64,000 nucleotides of DNA from contig JAJEKV010000031.1 of assembly GCA_021234155.1 (NCBI GenBank), forward strand, positions 5,064,356 through 5,128,355, in the 5' to 3' direction. Positions 22,751 to 33,985 of the stretch are shown in pieces; position 1 is the stretch's first letter; each line of letters begins with the position of its first letter. The DNA comes from Isoetes taiwanensis (lineage: Eukaryota; Streptophyta; Lycopodiopsida; Isoetales; Isoetaceae). The position numbers and the translations under genes are program-made. Under the pieces are notes generated by a model that was not told the origin of the DNA, made no database searches, and was given only the letters and a program-made list of their open reading frames with translations.

Positions 22751-22794
22751 AATTTATCGCGGCGGCCAAGGCCGCCGCGAACATTTCTTTAGTC
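22751..22794. repeat. Perfect GC-rich hairpin at insertion edge
   Basis: The inner stem TCGCGGCGGCC / GGCCGCCGCGA (11 bp, loop AA) is flanked by a second paired layer, AAAGAAAT / ATTTCTTT. It stands out from the surrounding AT-rich DNA and lies exactly at the left edge of the 8.9-kb insertion. Confidence 0.9.
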
Positions 22795-23351
22795 CAAATC
22801 TTGTGAAGCTAAATTTTGTAATAAATTCCTTATCTCTTCAGTCGTTTGCATGCTACAATTCTTCTTGTATCGTATGTCAACTTGAGAACATGTGGGATTT
22901 GAACACGCACATTTGCCTTGTGTTCCATGGTCGTTCACTTCAGGTAATTTCTATTTGATATGTGGAATATTGAAGCATCGACTTTCAACTAAGAGAACAA
23001 TGTGGGAGAGTAACTTGATACTGTTTTGCTCATGTTCTTTCTTCCAAACTCATGTCATCTAGTAGAAAAAGTCTTTTCTCAAAACTTTGAGGAAGAGAAA
23101 GGTCTTGAAGAAATGTGAAAGGGTTCAGAGCCGTATAAAAGGAAGGGGAAGGACACTTACTTCGAAGGAATTGAGGCAGGATCCTTTGGAACAGAGCTGA
23201 TTTGGGCAAAGTTCTTATCCGCATTCGTTCTTTATATATGCTTACTCTGCATCAAGTTCTGATCTAATCAAATAATCTAACAAATGGCCAAGAAAGAGTC
23301 GATAGCTCACACCATTGAATGTCGGATCATTCAATAACTACAGATGGCGAA

Positions 23352-23543
23352 CTATAAAAGAACCAGTCCTGACTCCTGACCACATTTGAAGCAAAACTGG
23401 AAGCTGCATCTGAATAGAACAAACAATCTATCCTGGTCCTGAAGCTCTTCAAAGAGCTTCTGAAATTCTTTGCAGCTTAGATCTTGGTGCCATGGTACCT
23501 GGCATGCCAAGCAAAACGTTCTTTTGCATTCTAAGGCCCCCAA
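23352..23543 (-). pseudogene. RBR-type E3 ubiquitin ligase fragment (IBR and RING2 pieces)
   Basis: The translated minus strand reads CKRTFCLACQVPWHQDLSC followed by KEFQKL, the pattern of an IBR (in-between-RING) domain of plant RBR ubiquitin ligases. It is then joined, after about 15 residues, to RCSFQFCFKCGQ, which resembles the end of RING2. The intervening ~25 residues with the other cysteines are absent. No start or flanking domains were found nearby. It looks like a captured and shortened fragment inside the Helitron-like insertion. Confidence 0.7.
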
Positions 23544-24352
23544 AATTGAATCAGTATGATTTTTTTCTAATGATTACTTAATGAAAACCAACTCTTAAAA
23601 TCAATACCGGTATGTGGGCCAAAAAGTTTACAAACCATATCTAGTTATACAATACAGTTCAATGATGCAATTTCACAACGTGACAAACAAATATTGTTTC
23701 TTCACATGGTATTTAAAGATGATAATTTATAGTTAGTTTTTTATGACACTTAAATGTATGATGTGTGCTACTACTTAATGTATCAAGTTTATCGGAATAG
23801 TATTTGATTACATCTCTTATCCTTTGTTTATTGACATTGTAATTTTATGTGCGTAATTGGTATGATATTGTATAGTGATTGATCATCTTCGTAATTTTAA
23901 GTGCCTAGTTATTATGATATTTTATTGTGCTTAATTATCAATAAAACTATGGTTTAGATATACTAGTATGTTTTTTCTTCCATGGTACCAATACAATTGT
24001 TGTAAATATATCTAATTTTGAATGTGAAAAACTTGTGCTTTTGTTTTCATGATATCAATACGATTATAGAAAATTGTAAGCACACATAATTTTAATATTG
24101 GTATTTAACTGTGCTTCATGTGGCAAGTTTAGTGATACGATAAAAGACCATAATATTCTACCATAGTATATTAAAGCAATAAAATTTGAGGGTTGGCGCA
24201 TGATCTTTTCCACTTGATTCCATATCGTGATATCTACTAATTGATTGGTCTATTTCCGCATGTTGTGCATGGAACATTTCTTTTCAAAATCGGGGCTTGC
24301 TTTCGGGTCCCTTGATTTTGCCGACATCTTCGCCGCCCGGGTCTTCTCGGAT

Positions 24353-25940
24353 CTATTTCGCCTTCCCTGTCAAGAATATCAAAAACTGAGCCAACAAACT
24401 TGAGAACTCTTCATAAGATCGGGGGCCAATGCTAATTTCTCTCGCAACTCCAAATGGCGTGAACATAAGAAGAACAAAGCATTTGATAACATGGTCAAAT
24501 GATGACTCTCCATTTCTTATTAACTTTCTTTGCATACCGGAGGGCCAACCCATAAGAACAAGTATAATGAGCATTGCGCTACCCCCATAAGCAAGCCCTC
24601 AGAATCGCCACGAATGAAGCAGTTATTCCTTAAGCTCTTCAATTCTTGATTAAATAGGTCCAACACTTTTTCTCAAGCACAAAAGGCCGAAAAACAAGTA
24701 TATTCCGATCGCTTCGCCAACACCACGATGGTTGCCCTAGCATAAACCTTTGCCGATTTACGCCAAATCCTTTCATAAAGAAATGCCGCAAAGCGGGGAA
24801 AGCTATGGGGACATGAGGGGCAATGATATTCAATCTATTTAACACTGCAGCAAAAAGCTATACCTCCCCAAAGATGCGACCGATATGAATGGAAAAAGTG
24901 CGAACAATGAGAGTAAGACGCCATTGTAACACAAATGCCAACACAAAACTTGCAAGAATTAGTGCTAGATTTTGAGTCAAGATAGACATGCGGTCACCGA
25001 CCGCCGCCTTCACCATTGTTGCATCCGTAGCAAGCCTAGATGCAACCAGTCTCTTATGAATTGTCCTCCCTTTCAAACCATCCTACCTCGTTCCTTAATA
25101 TTCTGCGCACGTAAAATTCTTTCAAATAAGAAATAACAAACAAAACCTATAGGCCATTACGTAATATTCATACCTCCAAACATCATGCTTCCGACTCGCG
25201 ACGGTTAGGCATTCTCCCATGTAACCAAAAAAAAATAATGTTCAAGCATGTTTGCAACCAATGATAACACGGATGCACCTAGAAAGTACAAAACATATTT
25301 CTCCACCTCCTTTTTCATGTAATGCTTGTCCAGCTGTAATATGTTACCAGAACTTGAGTCATTCCATAAGCAAAAAGGGTGTCAACACTCACGCCACGAT
25401 CGCTCCTATGTCGCCAAGCAGCCATAGGGCCATTAGGTTGCATTAAGTTTAAGCGATCTTATAAACGAGCCCTTTGTCGATTTCCTATTTTCAAGTTGAC
25501 CATAACCCAAGAAAATGCTTTGTGCATCGATGAATCGAGAGAGAGCGTTAAGATGGAAACCGAATTGTGACATTGAAGATCCTCGAGAGTTCTGTATGTA
25601 TCAATGATGTTAATACTCAAAGCTCTATTAACATAAAATCTTGAGATGAGTTAGAAAGCGGTAACTGCGTGAACGCTTTATGGATGCTTGAGATTCAAGA
25701 GTCTTTCCTTTTCCTCGTTCTTGTAACCTCACAAGGGCTGCGTATGCCCCATCTTTACCTCTAGTGATGAGATCCACGTGTGTTCCGGTTTCTACAACTT
25801 TACCAGATTGTACTCATCGCTATCATGTCAAGATTCGAATGGTTGACAAGCGATGTGCCACAATGACGGTAGTTCGACCCAACATTAGGGAATCCAAAGC
25901 TTCTTGAACTGCTTGTTGAGATGTTTGATCTAGTGCACTC
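24353..25940 (-). pseudogene. ABCB (MDR/P-glycoprotein-like) transporter pseudogene
   Basis: On the minus strand the pieces follow ABCB order. First comes the end of nucleotide-binding domain 1 (25939 to about 25830: [18 protein letters not shown], then [15 protein letters not shown] with the H-loop His). Next is VETGTHVDLITRGKDGAYA (about 25800-25720), then the linker. Transmembrane domain 2 follows (25076-24858: SRLATDATMVKAAVGDR and ASFVLAFVLQWRLTLIV), then FFMKGFGVN and NILVFRPFVLEKKC (about 24790-24660), and NGESSFDHVIKCFVLLMF with FGVA (24570-24430). Frames shift between blocks and stops intervene, so it is dead. The family exports lipids, xenobiotics or auxin at the plasma membrane. 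Walker A and B of NBD1 and all of NBD2 are missing. Confidence 0.8.
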
Positions 25941-28900
25941 GTAAGATGGATAATGAGTAGAAAGCTTTTGGCTTTAGTATTATGTAAGATGGATACAAGC
26001 AGAAAGCTAATCGAATATTTCTATATAGAAATATCCGAAGTTTGTAGCAACTAGTACTGCCATAATCGAATATTGCCATGCGGCATTAAAATGGCCAGCT
26101 AATTTTGGTCAAAAGCAAGTCCCAATAAATCAGCCGGTGGAAACCTTGCAAGATCATACAATGATTTGTATCCGGCTTATAATAAGCTGATTACTTACAT
26201 TAAAGTATTTCAACAATATATTACCTAACTTTGATTGATGTCGCTCCATATTTCTACGTAATAGGAAGATTGTCAAAGACATAATGAGCCCTTTTGAGCA
26301 TAGCCCGATCATCTTAAAAATAATAATTCCTTCAACATTTTGGCATCTATAGCGGGATGAAGGACTTATTGAAAACAATAAATTTAGATATTCTTGTTGT
26401 ATGGAAACACCTGGGTCCAATATTGTCATGTAGCAAAGATGTTCCTATTCGATAGCATAGAACATTCAAGCCACTTCCATTCAATCCACAAGCACCACAA
26501 CATCAAAATATAAGGGCAAATTCGTTTTTGCTCATATCCAACCCTATGACGTCTGATCGACCATTTCAAGGTCTTCTTTCAGATTTGTTTTGCTTTGGAG
26601 CAAATTCGTCTTTGCTCATATCCTAGTAAACTCCAACTTAGAGCAAATGAATCAGCTTTAACTACTCCTTAGAGCAAATCGGCCGTTTCCAACCTAAAGC
26701 AAAATGACATGCATCAATTACCATCCGCATCTAGCATTAGAGAGGCATATCTCTTCTCTTTAATCATCACAACAACTAAAAACAAGCTCGAAATCTCATG
26801 AGCGAGATAAACATGCCTATTCCCAAGATGGCAAGTCGTTGGTCTATTCTTTTGCAAATATGGAAATATCAAATACTTACCATAAGCAAATGCCAATGGT
26901 TTTCTGGCCCCATGCACTTAGGGCTCAAAAAGATATTTGGCTAGAGCATACTCGCCATACCTACATGTTAAACAAGTGGCATTTTGGCGCCATACCTCTA
27001 GAACACAATTACCAAATATGTGATTCATTTAATTTGTTCATAAATATTAAATATTAGGACAATTTCATGTTTTACCATTAGAAATTTATTTTCATTGGAA
27101 TTTTTTTCACCTCTAGGTGAGTTTATGCCATATATGCATATTATGGTAGAGGTAATGTTCGGCCGTAGGCCCTTACGCGGGGTAAGGACTGGCGAGCCCG
27201 GCAGGCGTAGCACGGTTCATTTAACATTTCCTCAACGTAAAGTTAGGGGGATATTTTTGCCACGTGGCGCCATCGTAGCCACAAAAGTTTGATTACTCCG
27301 TTATCACCAAAGATCGGAGGAGATGAAGCCAACATCGGAGGAGAGGAAGCCATTATCTGTTTTAATCTAGGCTGAAATATGGCGAAATATCCTCCCCCGA
27401 ACTTTACGTATATTCTTGGGTTTTGTGGTGGGAGGCCATGGGAGCCACTAGGTGAGTTTATGCCATATATGCATATTATGTATATTCTTGGGTTTTGTGG
27501 TGGGAGGCCATGGGAGCCACCGATTTTGGGAATCTTTCGCTTGTCATTCCGTGATCTGTGGTCCCCAAGATTTTGAGATGAAAAATGACGACAAATTGCA
27601 ATAGTCTCGATTGAACACATGGTTCGACGACTCATTTTTTTTTCCTACCCTCACTCTACGGAAAGTTGCAATGGTGCAAAAGCGACAAATCCAACCATTG
27701 TCGGGCAAGGGAAATAAATAGGAAAAAAATAAAGCATGCCGAACTCATCATAGGCAAACTTAAAAATAGAGTATGACGGACTCATCATAAATAGCCCCAA
27801 AGCTCGGGTCTTTGGAGCTTGGAGGATAGAACATGGCTTGAAGCATTGAACCTCCAAGCCAAACCGGCCTCGCCGAAGCCACAAACCCAGCTAACTTTGC
27901 ATACCCGGCTTTGACTCGGGCTTGGAGGATTCTAGAAAGCCTGTTTCACGAAACAAGCACAACAAACGATAGCGGTCGACTTGCATAATAAGGCGACTCT
28001 GCGAATAAGAATTAGGCGAGGTGATCGGGCAAGACACAACTTTTAAAGCAAGACACAAGTCACAACTGGGAATGAACCACGATGATGCCATTGGCAACCA
28101 CTGTTATGAGAGGTCACCAATTCATTCTACATATTAAAATGTGGAAAGAAGTGGTCATTAAAATAAATACATGCCATGTTTAATGACTACAAATTTTGGG
28201 GAAGAGTAGGACAGTTAATTGCATATTTTATCTTTGAACACCCAATGTGGCAAGTAAAAAGGCAACAACATACGTTAAGCTCAGAGTTGAGAACCTTGCA
28301 AACGTGTGTCCATGGGTGACCTCAACATTTTGGACCTATTGACAAAGTTAGATTTGAGTTCTAGAGTCGTTATGGTTGCCTTCTCATACTCCCTCTTCGG
28401 AAAGCAACTATGTAGTAGGCCCCACTTCCAACGTCTACATGTTCAAGTTCTATGCTACCTCTAGGATAAAAGAAAATCGACACTGGCATGGCAAAAGTTG
28501 TCAAACACACATGCAAGGTGGTTGTGTAGCGAAAGGTCGACTAGTTGCCTGTAGCAAATCGAGTTTGGTTCTGTTGGTCATAATAGCTTGTCCCTAGAGT
28601 AAATTGGATCCTTTGGACTCATGCGTAAAGTCAAAACCCCATTCCAAGCTTGCTAAAGTGGCCACAATGGAGAACATGTCATTTTCCCATTGTGTCCCTA
28701 TGTCCTGAAGGGAAAAAATTGGGGGTTAGCACATTCGTGTGGTAGATGTCCATTTTTTTTTTTTTCGGAGAGATTTCTTGGGCCAATGAGCTACCCTTTG
28801 AATAGTGGGATGAACAGATGGAGTTGTTTTGGTACCTCGATACTTAAACCCCACTAAATATGTAGGGTTTCTGTTTTTGCAGCCTTCCCTGCCTCTGAAG

Positions 28901-31631
28901 TGGCTGAGAGCTTGCGTGGAAGGTTCCGTTAAGGGTTCGAAGAGAGACCCAAAAAGGGAGAACAAAAAAACCCTCCCTATGCACATGTTCCAAACCAGCC
29001 CCGTTGTGATGGCTCGAACAAACTGATGAACAACGATGGCTCCAAGGGGTTCATTTGCTTGTGGATGTTCCTGGAGGTGAAGTTTCAGAATACAAGTCAA
29101 TCCTTGTAAGGGGTTCTATATTTAGGGCCGAAGCCACAATTGTCGTAGAAAGAAACTAGGGTACAAATGGTGGTCAATGATATGGAAAAACCAGATACAT
29201 TTTTTTTGCATAGACAAGACGTTGCAGCTTGTTTTTGCATTTTCCCTTTGCTATAGTAAGTCTCGCTTATTGAATTTAAGTGAATCACATTGTTCTAAGT
29301 TGTTGCCTACCCGAAGTTACTTATTTGAACATCTAAAATTTTAATGCTAGATGATACAATGGATATGAATATTGTTTGAGTCTAAAATTTTCATCGTTCA
29401 AGATCAATGTAAGTTCTTGAGATTGCTATTCATTCTGGTTTATTATCCAGTGGGAGGTCGCCATGTGGCGACCATTCTATTCAAGAATGACAAATGAGTA
29501 CAACATTCTTGAATGACCTCTTATAACATGTTACCTGAGTGAAAACCTACATTCTTAAATGATCTGTTACCTGCCTTAAAAAACTCCGTTGTGGCTATGG
29601 TTGCTGGAGCTGGATTTTTGAACCCCTGCTATGGCTATGGTGGATATGTGGGCATAAGAAGCTGGAGATGCCATAATGAGCTCCAAAATCTCGCCGAAAA
29701 TGCACCATCGCTGAAGCACAAAACCTCACTGAAGCACCATAACTGAAGCACAAAACTTGAAAGTCTGAATCCGAGTTGCTTGGCAGAATTGAAGTCTGAA
29801 TCCGTCAAAATCTGGGCTTAAATCCAATTTCATTGCTTACCTTGTCTTGGTGGTGGTGGCAGTAGCCAGCAAGCCCTGCCACAAATGGAATGGCCTCCCT
29901 CTTGCCATTCCACATCACATCTCAAAGTTTAACAGTGCTAAGGAATATCAAAGTTTTATTCTTAACATTATTTAGAGTTTTACATTGGACATTACAAGCC
30001 CCTTATCATAATGAAATGATACATGTTGGTAGTGAAAGAATTTGACATAGTTGCTCGAGGAGACTGCTTGACGCTGATATAAAGTTGCTTAAGGCTGCTA
30101 CACTACATATAATGGTAGGAAACAAGAAACAAAGCATAGACACCAAAAGTCAATGAAAATAATATAAGTTTATAATTACAATTGAGGATCACACTCTAAA
30201 TGCATGACAAAATTAGATATAATAGTCGGAATTACTAGTTAACGTAAAAAACTATGCTCAAAGTCAGTAGCGACATTAAGGATTGAAACAAGTATATTAA
30301 AAAAACAAACACATAAACCAATATAATAGATTGCTTACAAGCATAGTAAATAAGCATGTGCCAAAAACCGTAGCACACTTGCAAAATCAAACATAGTTTT
30401 TCAAAAACTTGGGAGGATTAAAACTAGTTAAGAAACTATATATGATGGTGATAACTAATATGTAAAATCATCTTAAATTGTAATATTGACAATGCACGCT
30501 TAAGAACCACCTCCTAAACTAGTAATAATTTTAAGAAACTACTGTTAGATATAAAATTAGTATAAGAACTAGTAGTGATTATGAAAGCCATATGGTTTTT
30601 CTTGACATTCTGAGTTACATGTAGTAAAAACCACTCTTATGCCGGTTTCCATCATGATTATGAATGCAAGTTAATTTTTGGGGGCCTTGTGGTAGTCTAA
30701 TCTCTCTGTATTTTCCTCCAGCGGCCTGCTTATAAAAATCAAACAATCCTTAAGTTATAAGGGCAATACACCCTTTCCTTTAACGTAATACTTGACTCCA
30801 CCATATGGGTCTCAAAAAATGCCCATGCACTTGGAAGAAATCAAACGTCGTAATTCATCTTTCGCCATGGCTCTGCCACAGTTGATTGCTTGCAGACTGC
30901 AAATCCGCCATATTTCAGACCTTTATTTTCAAAAACATAGAACCCAGATGAGAAACAAAGGGATTGAAATAAGGAAAGGACTACCATAGCCATACCTTCG
31001 GTGATTTGGGGCTAACGATAGACTATAAAATGCAACGTTACTGCTTGGTATCATTTAATTAAATTCCATTTGCGAAAAACTTCCCCAAATTTGGCAAGAA
31101 CAGGGCGCAAAATCTGGCTGCCCACACGGCTTCCTGGGCAAGACATCCATAAGCATGATCGGTGTAACCTGCAAGCATTTGGCTGTGAAAATTGCATGCC
31201 CTTTTCCTGGGTTTATGGGTCCATGCATATTATTGCACAAACCCTGCAAATCCGCTGTATCTCAGACATTCAGTTCCAAAAACACAAGACCCAGATGAAA
31301 AAAACAAAGGGAAGAATAAAAGGAGCTGCCATAACCATACCTTGGGCGCCATAACCATGGGTGCTCAGATTAAGGTGCTCCAGATTAATAAGCTAGAGCT
31401 TGCTTGCAGAGAAAGAAAGACGTGCATTGGAGCTTGTGGATCCAGATCCGAGCAGAGCCTGAATTACTTGCGGAGCAAGAAAAGTGAGGAGACTCTTTGT
31501 GACTATATTTTACACTTCTTTTTTAATTTTCAGTTATTATTTTTAGGAACACGTGTCGCTTTCAAACTTTTTCCTGGAACGGAAATATTACATCAAAGAA
31601 CAAATCAATCTGCTTTATATATGTTTAGATA
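25941..31631. other. Interior of the 8.9-kb insertion, mostly unrecognised
   Basis: No further gene family is recognised. A 72-bp direct repeat with TATATTCTTGGGTTTTGTGG lies at 27408 and 27480, and GGTGAGTTTATGCCATATAT recurs at 27117 and 27451. Two diverged copies of a segment with CTGCAAATCCGC and AACCCAGATGA/GACCCAGATGA lie at about 30880-30990 and 31230-31345. Poly-T runs are at 28749-28764. Several short open frames lack any resemblance to known proteins. Confidence 0.5.
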
Positions 31632-31690
31632 ATGGTATTCTTGAAGTGCTATCTATTAAATCTGAATAAGTCCAAGTTTTGTTGAATATG
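31632..31690 (-). repeat. Inverted piece of the composite unit (right part)
   Basis: It continues the inverted repeat broken at 22746 (TAATGGTATTCTTGAAGTGC ... TTGAATATGTC) and so fixes the right edge of the 8.9-kb insertion. Confidence 0.85.
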
Positions 31691-33210
31691 TCATATATCA
31701 AAGATATCAGAAAGCCAACTTTGTTTCCTACAACAAATCAGAACAACATGCTCAATTTCTTGCAACAAGTAAAACATGATGTAAATTGATAGATAACAAG
31801 ACAAATTGATGTATAATAGATCAAAGACAAAGTGGTTAAACTATAATATGATATAGATTGTACATAAGACATTATTGCACCTGTTTTAAGACTAAAACTG
31901 ATACATAAATATAAGAATCTCCATAAAGAATTGGTTCATCAATCAGATTCAGAAGCTTGTTTCTGCTTCACTTTACCCTTTTCAAGATCCTCAGCAGTTC
32001 TTTCTGCTGTAGATTTTATAATACCAGCCTCTCTAGCAGCAATCCTCTCTGCAGGGCTCATGCATTTTTTGGGTAACTTGTGTTATCCTGTAGAACAACA
32101 TGATTCGAATGCCGTCTACAAAACTTCTTACCACAGTGGATTCTTCATGTTCTATTTCCTTCTTAAATTTCTTATTCCGTTTCCTCTCTTCCCTCTTGGT
32201 TTCGTGTGCAATTTGGAACTGGATCTTCCTGTCTGTTTCTTCAGGCCCCTGAAGCACACGGAGAAGGACCTATGACATATTCAACAAAACTTGGACTTAT
32301 TCAGATTTAATAGATAGCACTTCAAGAATACCATTATAAGAATATATGTATTGTTTAATTCTTCTTGATTGTTATATTATTTATAAGTTTTGATTATATA
32401 CGTTTATCCTTAAGTTAAAACCTAACGGTTACCAAAGCATAAAATTGATTTCAAATTAACTTTCACTCAAATTTATCTAGAATTAGACATTTTAAGAATA
32501 TAAAATTTCAATTTTCAGTGATTTAACAAATTTTTATATTTAACAATTATGATAATTTCTAAATGAAATATGATGGTTTGATAAGGATGACTTGAAACTA
32601 TTATGACAATTTCACAATTTACAAGCTTTAACACTTTTAAAAACACTTTATGAAAAGTTTTAATCTGAAATTAATTAAATTATAAAGTTAAGGTTTTAAT
32701 TATAACTATAAATCATTGAAGATATATTGAAAATTAATCAATAATAAGCTTTTCAATTTGCTGGCATTCCTTGGCAATATGCTTCTTCATGCCAGTCTTT
32801 ATGAACCCAGCATGTCCGGCTATTGGACCATTATGTGTATCATGGAAAGTAAGCTTTTTTACTCTTGATGATTCTAGAATAGATAACTTATTTCTATAAT
32901 ATAGAAGGTTACCTTCCTTCTTGTAATGCCTAAAGGTGTCATGTCCTTTATTTGTTCTCGCCTCCTTAGACAAACTATACCACACTTCTTTAAACTCTGG
33001 ATAATTGGGAATAGCTTGCTCAATTGTCCTGCCAAACTCACTTGTAAGGGTTGAAATAGCAATACAATGAGTTTTGGTAATCAATGAATGGCAGGATAGG
33101 GCATCAACAACAACGTTATGTTTTTCCGGCTCATAGACCACTTCAAAGTCATACTTCTTAAGAAACGCCATCTATCTCCTTTTTCAAAGATTAAGGTGAA
33201 AAACCAAAAT
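31691..33210 (+). repeat. Composite duplication unit 4
   Basis: It lacks the GDSL exon part and begins at ATATCAAAGATATCAG. It has the extra segment with CAACTTTGTTTCCTACAAC (about 31711-31835), the DUF2828 fragment (31931-32275, -), the AT-rich block and a gypsy fragment (32734-33171, -) whose frame is still open for 145 codons. Confidence 0.85.
32734..33171 (-). pseudogene. Ty3/gypsy polyprotein fragment (RNase H end to integrase zinc finger)
   Basis: This is the best preserved of four copies (others at 19787-20250, 21486-21930 and 36640-37290). It starts with FLKKYDFEVVYEPEKHN and VDALS, the usual end of the gypsy RNase H domain. It continues to YRNKLSI and LTFHDTHNGPIAGHAGFIKT, the H..H part of the integrase HHCC finger, and HIAKECQQ with the first C. 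It stops at the unit junction. No LTRs belonging to it are seen, so it was copied as part of the composite unit. Confidence 0.85.
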
Positions 33211-33985
33211 TCTCAAAATTATTGAACCACCAAGCAGATATGGTATGCATTTTCAGAACATACTGATGTATTTTGCAAACTAGTCTTGTTCTTGCTGATT
33301 AGAGTGGGCGTTTTAAAACCAGGATTTCACACAATCAGGACTGTTTGCTGTGGAGAAGGCGGCAGGTTTGAGGGTCTGTTACTCCATTCGGGAAGCTTTT
33401 TAATGTTAGACTACAAATTTTCCTACGGTTGCCTATATGAACCTGCTAATTCACAATCTCAACCTACAATTTCCTACAAAGAATGGGAAGACCATGTAAA
33501 TTTCCTGCAAAATATCAAAGATATCAGAAAAGGTGGTTAAACTATAATATGATATAGATAGTACATAAGACATTATTGCACCTGTTTTAAGACTAAAACT
33601 GATATATAAATATAAGAGTCTCCATAAAGAATTGTTTCATCAATCAGAATTCAGAAGCTTGTTTCTGCTTCACTTTACCCTTTTCAAGATCCTCAGCAAT
33701 TCTTTCTGCTGTAGATTTTATAATACCAGCCTCTCTAGCAGCAATCCTCTCTGCAGGGCTCATGTATTTTTTGGGTAACTTGTGTTATTCTGTAGAACAA
33801 CATGATTCGAATGACGTCTACAAAACTTCTTACCACAGTGGATTCTTCATGTTTTATTTCCTTCTGAAATTTCTTATTCTGTTTCCTCTCTTCCCTCTTG
33901 GTTTCGTGTGCAATTTGGAACTGGATCTTCCTGTCTGTTTCTTCAGGCCCTTGAAGCACACGGAGAAGGACTAACAGATCCTTAT
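33211..33985 (+). repeat. Composite duplication unit 5 (probable ancestral arrangement)
   Basis: GDSL exon 4 end, intron, exon 5 (to GRFEGLL), then element left end and DUF2828 fragment, as in the other units. After GAGAAGGAC (33971) the DUF2828 sequence continues without a break to 34193, whereas in units 1, 2 and 4 it switches to the AT-rich block. The element's right end follows at 34889. This unit therefore seems to keep the original order from which the others were copied. Confidence 0.75.

Larger units (their letters stand above)
22747..31631 (-). mobile_element. Helitron-like insertion (8.9 kb) with captured gene fragments
   Basis: The boundaries come from the interrupted inverted repeat: host reads ...ATTCTTA at the left and TAATGG... 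at the right, with no target duplication and insertion between A and T, as Helitrons do. Read on the minus strand, the element begins TCTAAACATATAT (Helitrons begin with TC). It ends with a GC-rich hairpin, TCGCGGCGGCC-TT-GGCCGCCGCGA, ten bases before the end. The terminal bases TTTCTT do not fit the canonical CTRR, so the class is not certain. No replicase is visible, so it would be non-autonomous. The RBR and ABCB fragments inside both read on the minus strand, the element's own orientation. Confidence 0.55.

Noticed and set aside
26154-26429. Possible upstream part of the ABCB nucleotide-binding domain
   Set aside because: No Walker A, Q-loop or signature motif could be read in any frame.
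27150-27230. GC-rich patch that looked like organellar or rRNA-like sequence
   Set aside because: I could not match it to any specific rRNA, tRNA or plastid gene feature.
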